Notes under the pieces: model-generated
Databases searched by the model: none
Told to the model about the DNA's origin: nothing
Seen by the model: only the letters and a program-made list of their open reading frames with translations
NCBI GenBank assembly: GCA_977006965.1
Contig: OZ345376.1
Coordinates: 992,001 to 1,056,000 of the forward strand
DNA from: Phymatolithon calcareum
Taxonomy: Eukaryota > Rhodophyta > Florideophyceae > Hapalidiales
Direction of reading: 5' to 3'
Length of the DNA stretch: 64,000 nucleotides
In this document: piece by piece, positions 18,934-30,139 of the stretch
Layout of the letters: each line of letters starts with the position of its first letter
Position numbering within the stretch: position 1 is the first letter of the stretch
Made by a program: the position numbers and the translations under genes

Positions 18934-21784
18934 CAGCGGGGTCCGGTAATTATGGAATATTTTTCAAAATTTAAAGTCAAAATAGGATCACTTTGCTCTT
19001 TCTGAAAATTTTTTTAATAACTAAATGCGCCGCTAGGTGCTGCTGATTCTGCCGTGATTGCGTTAAAATTGGAATTTTTTATGAGATTCTAGGACTACAT
19101 TTAGAGAAAGCACTTTCGGGGAAGTGGTCACTCAATTGTGGAATGTCCATATTTCATATCATTTATGACGATTACTGCGAATGGCGGTGCATTTTTACCA
19201 GAGGGTGCACAAAAAATCTACTGCACGGTGCGCTTTCTAGCATGATTCTTAGGATGCCAGGGCATCTGATTTTTTCCGCGCCACCCTTGCTGTGGTAGCG
19301 TAGATCGGCGGATCGACGCCACTAAGTAGTTCGGGAACGGTTGGCCGTTGAGGCCGTGCAAGGCTCCAACGATTGGTCTCTCCCGATGGAGGATAGTGGC
19401 AGAGCAAACAACAAAACACAGACACGGACTTGGGGTCCAATCGCAAGAGAACACCAACGTCCGTACGCAGACGCAGGGGCGAGGGTCCTAGGACCGAGGC
19501 TCGACCGACGGCGTAGAGTCGAGGTCGTACGCGAGGCCTTTCCTGAGGCGAAAGGTCCGCGAAAGTTGGAACTGAAAACGGTCGATCTGGACCAAACACG
19601 GGTTGCCCCTTTCACTGAGGGCCGGCGGCCAAAAGCCCGCCATATACTACCGAATCGGTCTTATCATACCAGAAATAAACCTAAACGGAGTGGACGACGG
19701 AGTCGAGGGCACAGCGTGTAAGCCCATGTGGGCTGCAATGGTCGGGGAAAAGCAAGGCCTCAAGGCCACCCATCCATACTACTACACTTGCCCTGGCAAT
19801 TGCTCGCCGCTCCTTGATGCTTCTTGGCATTCGCATGCGGGACGCATCAAGACCATATCTTTCCGCCCTCCATTTCATCGCTTGCTTCTCAAATGCTGTC
19901 CTCCTCTCTCTGGTACATTCGGTCCTCTTCTGTTCCCTTAGGTCTAGTTCAGCCCTCTTTTTCGCCTTTTCTAGCTTCTTGGCATAATCCATTTGTTCCT
20001 TCCGCCTAACGGCGGCCATAGCTTCGTTTGAAGTAAGTAGTGACCCATGGCTAGTCTCAATAAATCCTCGGTGCATGTTTGTCGAAAAACAAGAACTGCT
20101 TGTAGTGGTTGATCTTTTGCCATGCAGCATAGACGACAATCCCTCCACAGACACCATCGTCGAAATATCGTCCAGGCTCTTGGGGAGCGGGCGAGAGAGG
20201 AGTTTCTCCGGGCAGTAGGGCCACAGGTCGGTTTTCTGAAATCCCGCGAGTATGTTGTGTCTTGAGAATGCCATATTGTACGCACTGGTGCAAGCCTGAC
20301 AGAGATCAAATACTGAGAGCTTTGTAGCAATTGCTGCCCTTGCCGTTATGGATGTTGATGTTCTGTACAGTTCTTCATTGATGTGGTGCTTAAATGAAGA
20401 AAACATGGAAAAATCGAGCGGTTGAGTAATTCCTGAGGTGTGAGAGGGCAGAGCATATGCCTCAACATTCCCAGAGGACAGAATTTGGAGACACTTGTAG
20501 CTCATATAGCTTCTATAGCCATCATAAATAAGCAATACCTTTCGATTGTTGGTGGTAAAGTAGCTCACACGTTCAAAAAAGTGCTTGCACCATGATATAA
20601 AAAGGGTCGTGTCAATACCTCCACGGTCTTTTCTCGAGTCGACGATTGACCCCCCGGGAAGTACTGAGAGAACACTCTCTCTGGAGGCAGAGCCACCTGG
20701 GTGTGTTATAATTCGTGAAGGCACAGAAGTGCCTTTAAAAATCCAAAAAGGAAGGACAGACTCTCCACTAGCACAAACACATGCCAGCAGAGTAACTCTG
20801 GATATGTCGCTCTTGAATGCCGTGCCTCTACGATCACAACGGGTTCCAAGTGCCATGATCCCCTTTTTCGAACTAGCACCATGACAGACCTTGCCTGCAG
20901 TCATCCCACACTCGTCCAGATTGAATAGACGAGTATCATCAATGTTGAATTTCTTAATTATGCCTTCTAGATTGGCGAAATGGGTAGTGAGGACATCGGC
21001 ATTGGTAGCGGCAAACCGCTCCGATGCGTTTCTACTGGGCTTGTTTAGACGTACGTTATTCCTTTGTCAAAAACCTGATATCCAATTCTTTCCAGGCTTG
21101 CCATCTTTGAATCGGCGGGTGACAGTGTGGCCAAACTTATCACTGACTAGCTGTGCAAGGTCTTCCTTGACTAAAGGTACCCCGCGTGATTCAAAACGAA
21201 GGCAGACGTCAACAACTTCCTTCTCTTGTGCTGCTGATAAAGCTAAAGAACGACCAGCTTTTTAACAATAATCCCCTCGCGTGCCCTTTTCACATGCCTA
21301 AACAGAGCGGTCTTGTTGGTTCCATTCTTGACGTGTGCCAGTGCAGCAGCAAGAGTCCACTTCTCTGAGATGACTAGATTAACCGCTCGGGCGTAAGCCG
21401 CTTCGCGGCGGTTCTGACGTGGGGACATGAGGGTAGGGTAGGGTAGGGCAGCGGAGTGCCGTAAATCGGTGGTGAGAAGTGCCCTAGTGCACAAAGGAAA
21501 TTGCGGTGTTGGGGGAGGTGTTTGGGTTCACATGGCTCCCCAGGATGCTGTTTACAATACTTATGAGCAGAAAATTGGTGGCGGGTGCAACACACCGCGG
21601 GGAAGCTGTTTCTCGAATAAAAACCGGTGATTTGTCAAACATTTTGGCAGTGGCCCAACGGGAAGAGCGGGATCTGAAAAAAATCGTTGTAACAATTGGG
21701 AGAAACTTGTAATTTGATAAATTTTATGTATGAACTACGTGTTTAATCATAACTGACTTGTTCCATAATTACCGGACCCCGCTG
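18934..21784 (-). mobile_element. Pogo-type Tc1/mariner DNA transposon
   Basis: 2851 bp with perfect 24-bp terminal inverted repeats starting CAGCGGGGTCCGGTAATT, flanked by the dinucleotide TA on both sides (18932-18933 and 21785-21786). The undisturbed site exists in repeat copy 2 near 26919 (GCACAGCTAGATGTC), which proves the boundaries and a TA target duplication. The transposase is on the minus strand and broken. About 750 bp between the left end and the transposase stop (18934-19680) have no recognised gene. Confidence 0.95.
19681..21494 (-). pseudogene. DDE_1 superfamily (pogo/CENP-B-like) transposase, disrupted
   Basis: The N-terminal frame 21494-21243 holds a pipsqueak-type helix-turn-helix (YARAVNLVISEKWTLAAALAHVKNGTNKTALFRHVKR). 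A frameshift near 21243 is followed by a DNA-binding region (LVKEDLAQLVSDKFGHTVTRRFKDGKPGKNWISGF) ending at an in-frame TGA near 21070, then FNIDDTRLFNLDECGMTAGK into the 407-residue frame. The catalytic triad is readable: DE in NLDECG, then LLIYDGYRSY, then ITQPLDFSMFSSFK. This is the DDD arrangement of pogo elements. The C-terminus is a Lys/Arg-rich coil. One stop and one frameshift make it inactive, yet the catalytic residues survive. Confidence 0.88.
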
Positions 21785-21786
21785 TA

Positions 21787-22185
21787 GATGTCTTCCCTGT
21801 CGCATAATTTCGATTATTTTCCCATAAAAACTAATCCTGTCAAATGATGCAGATCTGATCAGGCACCGATCGATTTCGTCGTCAAGATCTTCCTCTTTTG
21901 AGCATCGAATGCCAGCGCAGCCTCGATGACTGCACAACATCACAGTGCAGTATCCACCCCCTCCCATCGTCACACGGTGCCTTCATCAACCGCAGAACAC
22001 GGGACAGGTGTCGCAGATCTCATCTCTCCTGTCATATAACACCCTGCCAAGTGTCCATGACAAAGACACCTGTCCAACGGGACTAAATTACTGTGATTCA
22101 ATGTTTTAATCACCATTGCATGAATGCAACCTCTATCCATGCCCCGCGGACCGCCTCACTCGTTGCCAGAAAGCAAAAGTTGGGA
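21787..22185. repeat. Long interspersed repeat, copy 1, right part
   Basis: Continues copy 1 after the pogo element and matches 26920-27305, ending at the same point in both copies (GTTGCCAGAAA). A short minus frame (about 21770-21973) reading GGGYCTVMLCSHRGCAGIRC then SKEEDLDDEIDRCLI is preserved in copy 2 (26904-27107), so a coding origin is possible. Confidence 0.85.
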
Positions 22186-22629
22186 CCGCGGCGCCAAAGT
22201 CCGTGGGAACGATTGGCAAGAGCGGTATTACGGTACAGTATCAATACGAAATGGCAGAGCGATCAATAGAATGCAGAGATAATGCTTGGTCAATTCTCCC
22301 CGGACTGTTTCACTTATCTAACAGCGAGGTCACGTGGCGGGCCAAGGTAAGCTTGCCACACGAAGCTCATGAAACCGATTTTACATGAAAACGCCCTGCA
22401 CACGACGAAATGCGCCAAGGAGGTGTAATAACATTATTAACTTCGCAGGGGCTGGATGATGCACAAAAGATCCAGGCATCCACGACTTCGAAATGCGCAT
22501 GAACATTTCTTAAAATGTGTTTTCAGCAATGATCTAATGTTTGAATTCTGCAAAGTCAAATCTCGTTTTCACGGCACGCATTCTTTCCTTGTCTCGAATT
22601 GAATCACCACAGTTGTGCGCACATCGCAA

Positions 22630-24382
22630 TTATGCCACTGAATGGTTCTTCAGCAGAAAATACCGGAAATGCTGTTTTAGCCGTCCGGTATTTCTCGTCA
22701 GTTTGAGGGTCGCTAATTTGGCACCTGCTGCCCCACTCCGATCTTCCTGGTACCCCTCAATCTCAACTGCGAACCCGTTTTCTTCTACTGTCAACATCAC
22801 CCTGTCTGCTGACTGACCATGAGACGCAATTGCATTGCCGCGCTCATCGAATTCCAGCTTGTAGCAAATCGCACCATCCAGACGAATAGCCCGATCGCAA
22901 GCAATCTTTCGACTCACAGCGTGAGACCCTTTGATATCCATTACAGCATCCAAGTAACATGACGTTCCCTCCCTTTCAACCGTCGGTCCAACGCCCAAGG
23001 ACGCGGCGTACGACAAAATTTCACGCATCATCCAATCCTGATTCAGATTGTCCCTCGTCTCGCGATATACTCGTTCACATAGATTGGTAATGCGAATTCC
23101 CTTCTCAGATACCACTCGTAGAAACGAGGCATCTACCGCTCCTGAACGGTTCTCAATTACCCATCGGACTGACGTCTTCGCTTCCTGGCAAATCGTGTCC
23201 ACAAATTCATCTCGCTCTTCACATTGCAAAAACTTAGGTAGCATGACCAGGCTCAGCAGAGCTTCCCTTTACATACTCGGAAAGGCGATTTGCTTGGATT
23301 CATGCACATACTCGAGCTCAGCGTATGTCGGGCAGACCAACATTATGTCGCGATCGGGCAGACAGATGGCCAGCTCGCCCGTCCTTCTCTGATATGTTTC
23401 GTACCGCCGGTGGGCAACAATTCTATCCCGATCAGCCTCCGTCAACTCAGTATCCAGCAATTGCCTCTTGACGAATATTTCCAAGAAGCTACCTGCTTCG
23501 CGTTCCCCTTTGCGCATTGCGCCACGCAACCTTTCCTTCACAGCATCTAGAACGATGTCCCCAACATCAGCAGACACGTCCTCCGAAACGTAGGAATCCC
23601 TCAAAACTAATCTGCCCGTCACATCCTCTGCCAGATTCAAATTGTCACAGCTGCGTAGTAGTTGCCGCACCCTACTCGTTACCTCTTTGCCTGGCTCCGC
23701 CTGTTCTCGAAGCTCTCTCGCCTCTTCCGACTCGGGCTTCGCACGGTGAATTCTTGCGCGAGTTTCTCTAGAAAGAAACGGTTGCTCTTTTGTCGGACCA
23801 CCGCAAGTCCTAACGCATTTTTCCGCAAGGCGGTACATGGCCTTACAAAACTTAGACAGGTTGAGTAGAAATGTCTCCACTTCCCGCCTCCCATTCTTTT
23901 CATCTTCCGGTAGCGTACATGCGTTTTCTCTCAGGAAGAGACGAAGTACGTCAGAAACCATCATGACAACTAAGGGCGTCTCTGTTATGTGGTACTCGGA
24001 AACAGCAGATGCCAATAGCGCCATGATAAGCCCGCACCTTCTGAGAGCGCGCGAGCGGATATCTCCATCGTCATGAACCGTAGGGGTTGGAACTTTGCCC
24101 AAGGAGAAATCCATGTTGGAAAACACGTGATTGTTGCACACCTGCACAATCTTGTATAGAGCGGCGAAGAATGTCAAAGTGCTGCGGAAAATCGCCAACG
24201 AATGTGTCCCAAACGTGTTGCCGTACGTCATCTATCTGACATTCGAGCACCTGTTCAATCATGCACTGAATCAACTCGGGTCTTTTCGAACGCACCAACT
24301 CGTACTCGATATCCGCATATGCATCAACAGCAGGAACATTGACAGTAATGGTTTCGCCAATTCGTGGTAGAAGCTCTTTCAT
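22630..24382 (-). pseudogene. Disrupted gene of unknown function
   Basis: Three minus-strand frames read as one protein. 24382-24200 starts MKELLPRIGETITVNVPAVD and reaches QIDDVRQHVWDTFVGDF. A +1 shift then leads into the 23269-24231 frame (320 residues, charged and helical, with RETRARIHRAKPESEEAREL). An in-frame TAA at 23269-23271 is followed, still in frame, by 22630-23244 (204 residues). Total about 570 residues. The protein-like composition across all three parts argues for a recently broken gene, or for sequence errors or an unrecognised intron. I see no signal peptide or known domain. Confidence 0.55.
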
Positions 24383-24389
24383 GCCGTGG

Positions 24390-25100
24390 GCGATCTCGCC
24401 ATATTTGCGGTAGATTCGGAACAGGGCCAGCCCAAGAAGCGGATACTGGGCCTGCGTTCGCAGACAAACTTACTTCTCCCCGCGACATGTTCTGGCAGTT
24501 GGTTCGATCGATTTGTGTCGTCGAACGGTGACTTCGTGCCTTGCACGATCCGGGGCACGAACGATCAAACGCCTGGTTGGTCGTGCCGGTAAGTACCTAG
24601 GTGAATTAGAGAGTTGGATCGGCGAATCCCTTCTCGGTGAGGACGGACTTCGGCCGATGACTTCGAGGTGGACCAAGGAAGCTCTAACCTTTACGCGGTC
24701 TTGACCATTTCATCAGGAGTGTCGCAGGTATACTGTATCCCACGTACCGCTAACCTTGGATTCTATATTTAAAATTTTTCGAAAAATAGATCAATTTTGG
24801 ATCCACGGCCTGTCCAGAGTCTGAAAATTTTCCGCTTGGCCTGTCCGAATTCAGTCCGAGCTGGGCCGTTTCAAATCCACTTACAGTCCGATCGGGAAAT
24901 GTAACCGATCCCGTCCGCTTTTCGGTCCGAAAGAGCCCTCGTCCTGCTCTGAGCTGGCCTGAATTGGAGCCGAACCGAATCTGCGTTGGCATAAACCTGA
25001 TCAGAGCCGATTTCGCATTGGACTGAGCCCACTCAGACTAGAATTTGGCTTAAATTTTGACATGTTTTATTTTTATTTTTTAAAAAAATAATGTTTCAAA
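24390..25100. other. No gene; degenerate TCCGA-rich repeats
   Basis: From about 24800 the sequence repeats short words such as GGCCTGTCC, CAGTCCGA and GGTCCGA in degenerate form. The same words return at 25925-26000 (AAGTCCGATACACTTACAG), beyond the foldback element. The foldback probably inserted into this repeat. Confidence 0.5.
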
Positions 25101-25117
25101 TTTTGAGACAAATTTCT

Positions 25118-25915
25118 TCTCCTGGAGGTTGCGGGAAACTTCGAAATTAGTGCGTTTTGACATATTTTTGCATTGTGGCACTGTTAAATATTTGCCACTA
25201 AATATGCATTAAATTGAAGGCCCGACACTTTAAAAACCCAAAGATATTTTGGCCATTACCATATAGATGCATACATTTGAAAGAACATATATTTGTCATA
25301 TGTTCGAAAAATTCGAATTTAATCATATATATTCGTATGACAAATATTCGACGATTCTTTCTTCTCTATATGCCGTATTTTTCCTTCTTCTATACATAAT
25401 TCTAACTCCTTCAAAACAACCCAAGAGAAGAGTAGAGATAGAATGACTTCAAGCAGAAAAATATGGTGTTGTTCTTGAGTTCTTGCGAACTGGAGAGACA
25501 ACAGATTTCATATGTATTGCGAAATTGGCGAATATTCGAGATCTTGAGCGCCATTGAATTGCGGCATATTTCTTATTCCATCATGTAGATTGCATGGACT
25601 CCTTCAAGCAATTCGGTCGAACTTGAACGCTTGCGACTTGGTGACGGAATATTCGCCGCTTTAATAACTAGCATATGCATATATATGGTTTTCTGTAAAA
25701 ACGAATATATTCGAGTTTTTTTGAACATATGACAAACATATGTTCTTTCAAATGTATGCATCTAAATGATAATGGCCAAAATTTCTTTAGGTTTTTAAAA
25801 TGTCGGGCCTTCAATTTAATGCATATTTAGTGGCAAATATTTAACAGTGTTACAATGCAAAAATATGTCAAAACGCACTAATTTCGAGTTTTCCGGCAAC
25901 CTCCTGGAGATCCAA
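25118..25915. mobile_element. Foldback element with inverted arms of about 215 bp
   Basis: The left arm (about 25118-25330) begins GGAGGTTGCGGGAAAC and contains TTAGTGCGTTTTGACATATT and TAAATATTTGCCACTAAATA. The right arm (about 25685-25915) is its reverse complement at high identity. About 350 bp of AT-rich unique sequence lie between. No transposase is visible. Long arms and a noncoding centre fit a foldback or MITE element. No clear target duplication was identified, because the ends merge into the palindromic TCTCC(T/A)GGAGG. Confidence 0.85.
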
Positions 25916-26009
25916 TCTTATCCACCTACTGTAAAGTCCGAAATTAAATTAAGTCCGATACACTTACAGTTCGAAAAAAATGCGTATCCGATCCGATTTT
26001 TTTCGACCT

Positions 26010-27305
26010 TTGTAGACAAATAATATGCGGACAAGCAGGTGACTCCTTCACAAGTCTTTCAGATAAGTTTTTGGAGAAAATTGGTCACAGTTGATTCGCT
26101 CTTACGTTTTGCTCGTTGAACCCGGCGACTACAGTATTTTGTAACAGATTACACCTACATTTCATAGTGACAGTTTCCGACCCTCAACCTGCAACTCGAT
26201 GGACAAAGGAAGTGAAGCAGAAAGTATTCGAGGGGAAGAACTCCGGTGTCGGACTTCGACGCCTCCAGGTCTGTTTGATCTAAGGATAGTACAAATTTGT
26301 ACAACTAACATGTCTAAAATGTTACAAATGAGAACTCTCACTGCATGAAAAATGTCTCAAAGCGGCTCGATAGTGCAGAAGGCGAGCGAGCTTCGTACAA
26401 ACCTACTCAGTCGTTTTCACTGTAGCTCGCGGATCTTGTTCAAAGTGCGATAATTGCAGCAAGCAGGCAGGTGAGGATTGCTCAGCGCAAAGTGCGATGA
26501 TCGCATAGGAAATTAGCCGCCGGCGTTTCCAGCGAATCACAGATACTGTACTGGAGCAATGGGATGAAGTTAAGAGTTGGACAATTACAGCAATGAATGA
26601 GTTGCCCCGTGGGGAGCGCGGCAAGAAGGCAGTGATGATCATCAGATGAGATGGTCAAGTTGAAGGTTCGATTTCTTTTCGACGACCACGTGTGACCCAC
26701 GTTACCTCTTCTCACTTCACCTCACCTCACCCTCAAAGGTCACCACAGTCAAGTAACCAGGTTAGGTGGTTGGGTTGGTTTTGTAGGTCCACCCCGATTT
26801 GTCGACAATCATTGATCATGATGATCCTACCGTACGACGTTAGATTTCCGGAACTGCATCCCACCGCACAATGCAAATATGGTGTTTACATTTGCATGGG
26901 CGATCATCGAGGCACAGCTAGATGTCTTCCCTGTCGCATAAATTCGATTATTTTCCCATAAAAACTAATCCTGTCAAATGATGCAGATCTGATCAGGCAC
27001 CGATCGATCTCGTCGTCAAGATCTTCCTCTTTTGAGCATCGAATGCCAGCGCAGCCTCGATGACTGCACAACATCACAGTGCAGTATCCGCCCCCTCCCT
27101 TCGTCACACGGTGCCTTCATCAACCCCAAAACACGGGACAGGTGTCGCAGATCTCATCTCTTCTGTCATATAACACCCTGCCAAGTGTCCATCACAAAGA
27201 CACCTGTCCAACGGGACTAAATTACTGTGATTCAATGTTTTAATCGCCATTGCATGAATGCAACCCCTATCCATGCCCCGCGGACCGCCTCACCCGTTGC
27301 CAGAA
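26010..27305. repeat. Long interspersed repeat, copy 2 (pogo-free)
   Basis: About 1.3 kb matching 18009-18931 plus 21787-22185. It lacks the pogo element at GCTAGATGTC (about 26919) and has a shorter stretch near 26890. Both copies begin at GACCTTTGTAGACA and end at GTTGCCAGAAA, so the unit has defined ends. No terminal inverted repeat or target duplication was recognised. Its class is unknown. Confidence 0.85.
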
Positions 27306-27668
27306 ATCAGCACAGATCCCTCGGTATGATACGCCGGCTGTTTGGCTGCTGCGCTGTCAAAAAAGGCGAGTGCACATGATGCAGCTGCAGGACATGGTAA
27401 AAAACAAGTAAAAAACGCGAATATCCCGCTAATTTCCCGCAAACTGCCAGCGCACGCCTCCACCTCTCCGTTTCCCCAACCGCCGAAACATTCATATAGC
27501 GCCCAACCTGATGACCGGCAGCCAGCGCCGTCTCGTTAACCCGCGCCGCCACCTTGCCATCGTCCCGAACCCCACGACGACAGCGACGCACGTTTCGCCC
27601 ACAACCTCAATCTTCTCTCCATAACGTCGCGTTTTCCTCTCTCCTCCCCGCACGCGGACCGCGCCACC

Positions 27669-28520
27669 ATGTACGCGGCGGCCGCGTCTGGCAGCGGCGC
27701 CGCGCTCGCCTCCGCGCCGGCCTCCCCGCCGGCGCGCGCGTCGCGCAACACGGCCGTCATCTACCGCTCGTCCGCGCTAGCCGCCACGGCTCCCTCATTG
27801 GTGTCCGCAGTGGACTCGCGCGAGAGCGCGCGGGTGCCCGCCATCGCAAAGGCGCATGCGCTCGCGGAAGATGTGCGCGAAAAGTTCAAGAAGCGCGGAC
27901 GCGGCAAGGCCAAGGATGCAACGTCCAACCTCGGCCCGGCCGACTCGGAAGAGGCCGAGAAGGCCGGGCGCTATGACCGCCGTCTGAAAATGAACCGGCA
28001 GTCCGCGGCTGCGTCGCGCGTGAGACGCGAGGCGTACATCAAGGCGCTCGAGCAGCAGCTCGTCGAGGAGGACAAGCGCGGCCGCGAACTCGAAGCTCAG
28101 CTCAAGGCTGAGCGTGCCGCGCACGCACGGCTGCGTGAAAACCTCGCGGCCGGCGGATTGCTTCCCGCCCCGTCACCCGCCCCGACAGAGGCTGCATCTG
28201 AGCCTTGCGAAGTGCAAGCGGTGGAGCAAGTGGCGGAGTATGAGGCTATGCAGCCGATTGCACCGAGCGAATTGCTCAACTTTGAGGAGGTGCCCGGTTC
28301 AACTGTGACGGCACCTTATGCAGCAGCGCTGAACGCGGATGTGAAATATGAGCCGTTGCCGGTGCTGCCGGAGGAGTTTTTGACCGCATTTCAGCCTGTG
28401 CCTAAGGATGAATTTGCAGGGCTTGATTTCGCTCAGGCACCGTTTCCTTTCACAGAAGTTGATCCGGAGGGGCCGCAAGCGGCTATTGATGAATTGTTGA
28501 ATTTGCCGGCGGGTTTATGA
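27669..28520 (+). CDS. bZIP transcription factor
   Basis: 283 residues; ATG in the context GCCACCATG. An Ala/Ser-rich N-terminus (residues 1-60) is followed by a basic stretch (KKRGRGKAK, about 76-84) and a bZIP domain at about 103-160. The basic region NRQSAAASRVRREAYI has the invariant Asn and Arg with the N-x7-R spacing, followed by leucines at heptad spacing (LEQQL, RELEAQL, ARLREN). The C-terminal half is acidic and Pro/Phe-rich, as in activation domains. bZIP proteins bind DNA as dimers in the nucleus. The target is unknown. Codon use is GC-rich at the start and relaxes toward the end. The frame is uninterrupted, so no intron is needed. Confidence 0.9.
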   Translation: MYAAAASGSGAALASAPASPPARASRNTAVIYRSSALAATAPSLVSAVDSRESARVPAIAKAHALAEDVREKFKKRGRGKAKDATSNLGPADSEEAEKAGRYDRRLKMNRQSAAASRVRREAYIKALEQQLVEEDKRGRELEAQLKAERAAHARLRENLAAGGLLPAPSPAPTEAASEPCEVQAVEQVAEYEAMQPIAPSELLNFEEVPGSTVTAPYAAALNADVKYEPLPVLPEEFLTAFQPVPKDEFAGLDFAQAPFPFTEVDPEGPQAAIDELLNLPAGL

Positions 28521-30139
28521 GGACGGATGTGGGTGATATTGGAGCATTGCGCAACTGTTTGTTCGGGTGTTGTTTCGACTTTGTGTCGCCAATTGCTGTA
28601 TCATTCCTTTTGATTGATTGATTGATTGATTGTTCTTTTTGTGAGCAAACGAAACGCTTGCTCAGCCCATCCTCCCCTACTCCAACATTGATAATTTGCG
28701 AGACGTGAGAGATCCACCTCGTCAACGCCGCAAGCCGCGCCTGTTTCGTCGTACACACATACACACACGATTCACGCCCCAAGCCATGCCATGCCAAAGG
28801 CGCCAACCTATTTGTTCGCGATCTCCTCCGTATTTTTTCCTTGGAGATTTGCGCTAGTTTCACTTTTTATGTGTCCTCTCTGCCTGCCTGCCACTGTATT
28901 GTTTTGAAAGACAGTCTTTGAAGCAGGGAGGGAGTTGAAGAAAGAAGAGAGTCAAAGATAATAAGAGTTTGCTAAACGAAAAAAGAAAAAAAAGCACTGG
29001 CTTGTCTTCATCATTGTTTGCTTGCTCGTTTTACTGTACTTGTTTAGTTTAAATGCCGTCCTAGGGAATGTTGTAGCCTGACTGACCCTTCGACTGAAGC
29101 ATCCTATTTTCTCAGCCTCTTCTGTCACGAGCCTGGCGTACAGTACGAAGCTACCTTCGCCGAGCAGCGCGGGCCGATGGGGGCACGTAGCAGACCCGTT
29201 TGCCTCCCGAGCTAACCGGTTTCATGACAGTGGCCCGGCCAATGAGTACACCACACCGACACATGAGTTACACACTGCTTCCTGATTGGGTTATGTAGCA
29301 TGCAAAAGAATAAACACAGCACGTCACGAATTTACTCCCGTGTTGCAATCAGCCAATCTCTTGCCCCCTCATGCCGCTCCTGCAATGAGCAGCACCGATC
29401 GATCATACGCGCAGGCGGATTGGCACGGTGAAGGAAAGCGTCCACAGCAGTCTGCTCACACTCCCTCCCCTCCTCCCTCCCTCCCTCCCTTCTCCCTTCC
29501 TCCCTCCCTGCCGTGGACCCGCCCGTGCGCGGAACGCCGGTGGACGCTGCCGCCCTACGCGCCGCAATGGCAGCGCGCCCCGACGGCGCGGAGCGTCATG
29601 ACTGCCTGCAAATAGTGACACTCTCCGCGCGCGTCGACGTGCCGCCAAGGCCGAAGCCGGCATCATCACTCTGTCCCCATCTCGCCTCGCTCCGCGCCGC
29701 GCAGCCGGCCGATGCAGCGGCCGATTCCAACCCCTCTGCGGGCGGCGCGCGAGGGGGGTCATGTCCGTTTGCGGCGCTGCCGCTCGGGCGGGTGGCCACG
29801 CGTTGTCCGTTGTGGGCGAGGGTGCTGCGCGCGACTGCGAAATTCATCGCGAAACAGGCGGCCACACGCGGTATTCGGTCCGCCGTTGGAGCGTTATTTG
29901 CGGCGCATCGCCGGTCGTCGGGTACACAGGCTATTTCCAAATAGAGAGAAAGGTTCAGTTTTGTAAATGACGCTCATACCCTTGCTGGGCGTGGCATACG
30001 TGTAAGGTTGTGCTCACTACATCAATCACAAAAATGCGAAGAAACCCTAGTAGATCTCGTGCGCACACGCATCCGATTTCCCCTGCCTGTCCAGCAAACT
30101 TGCACCCGCACCGTGACACCGCTCAGAGCCCGTCCGCCG
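28521..30139. other. Intergenic: bZIP 3' region and PurE-PurC upstream region
   Basis: Holds a (TGAT)n run near 28612-28630 after the bZIP stop and a pyrimidine tract of CTCCC repeats at about 29460-29512. Overlapping GC-rich frames on both strands (29286-29966) have no recognised domain. A promoter or 5' UTR role for 29460-30139 is likely by position only. Confidence 0.5.

Noticed and set aside
19249-19721. Frames on both strands inside the pogo element taken as a possible second gene
   Set aside because: Neither strand shows a domain, and openness again follows GC content. Kept only as a question in the findings.
21427-21450. GGGTA repeated three times, like a telomere motif
   Set aside because: Too short, internal to the pogo element and on the transposase coding side.
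29286-29966. Several GC-rich overlapping frames on both strands upstream of the PurE-PurC gene
   Set aside because: Equal openness on both strands is explained by GC content; no domain, and residue composition is low-complexity.
30008-30139. Longer N-terminus for the PurE-PurC fusion
   Set aside because: The frame opens at TTG; the first ATG is at 30140 and fits the domain boundary better.
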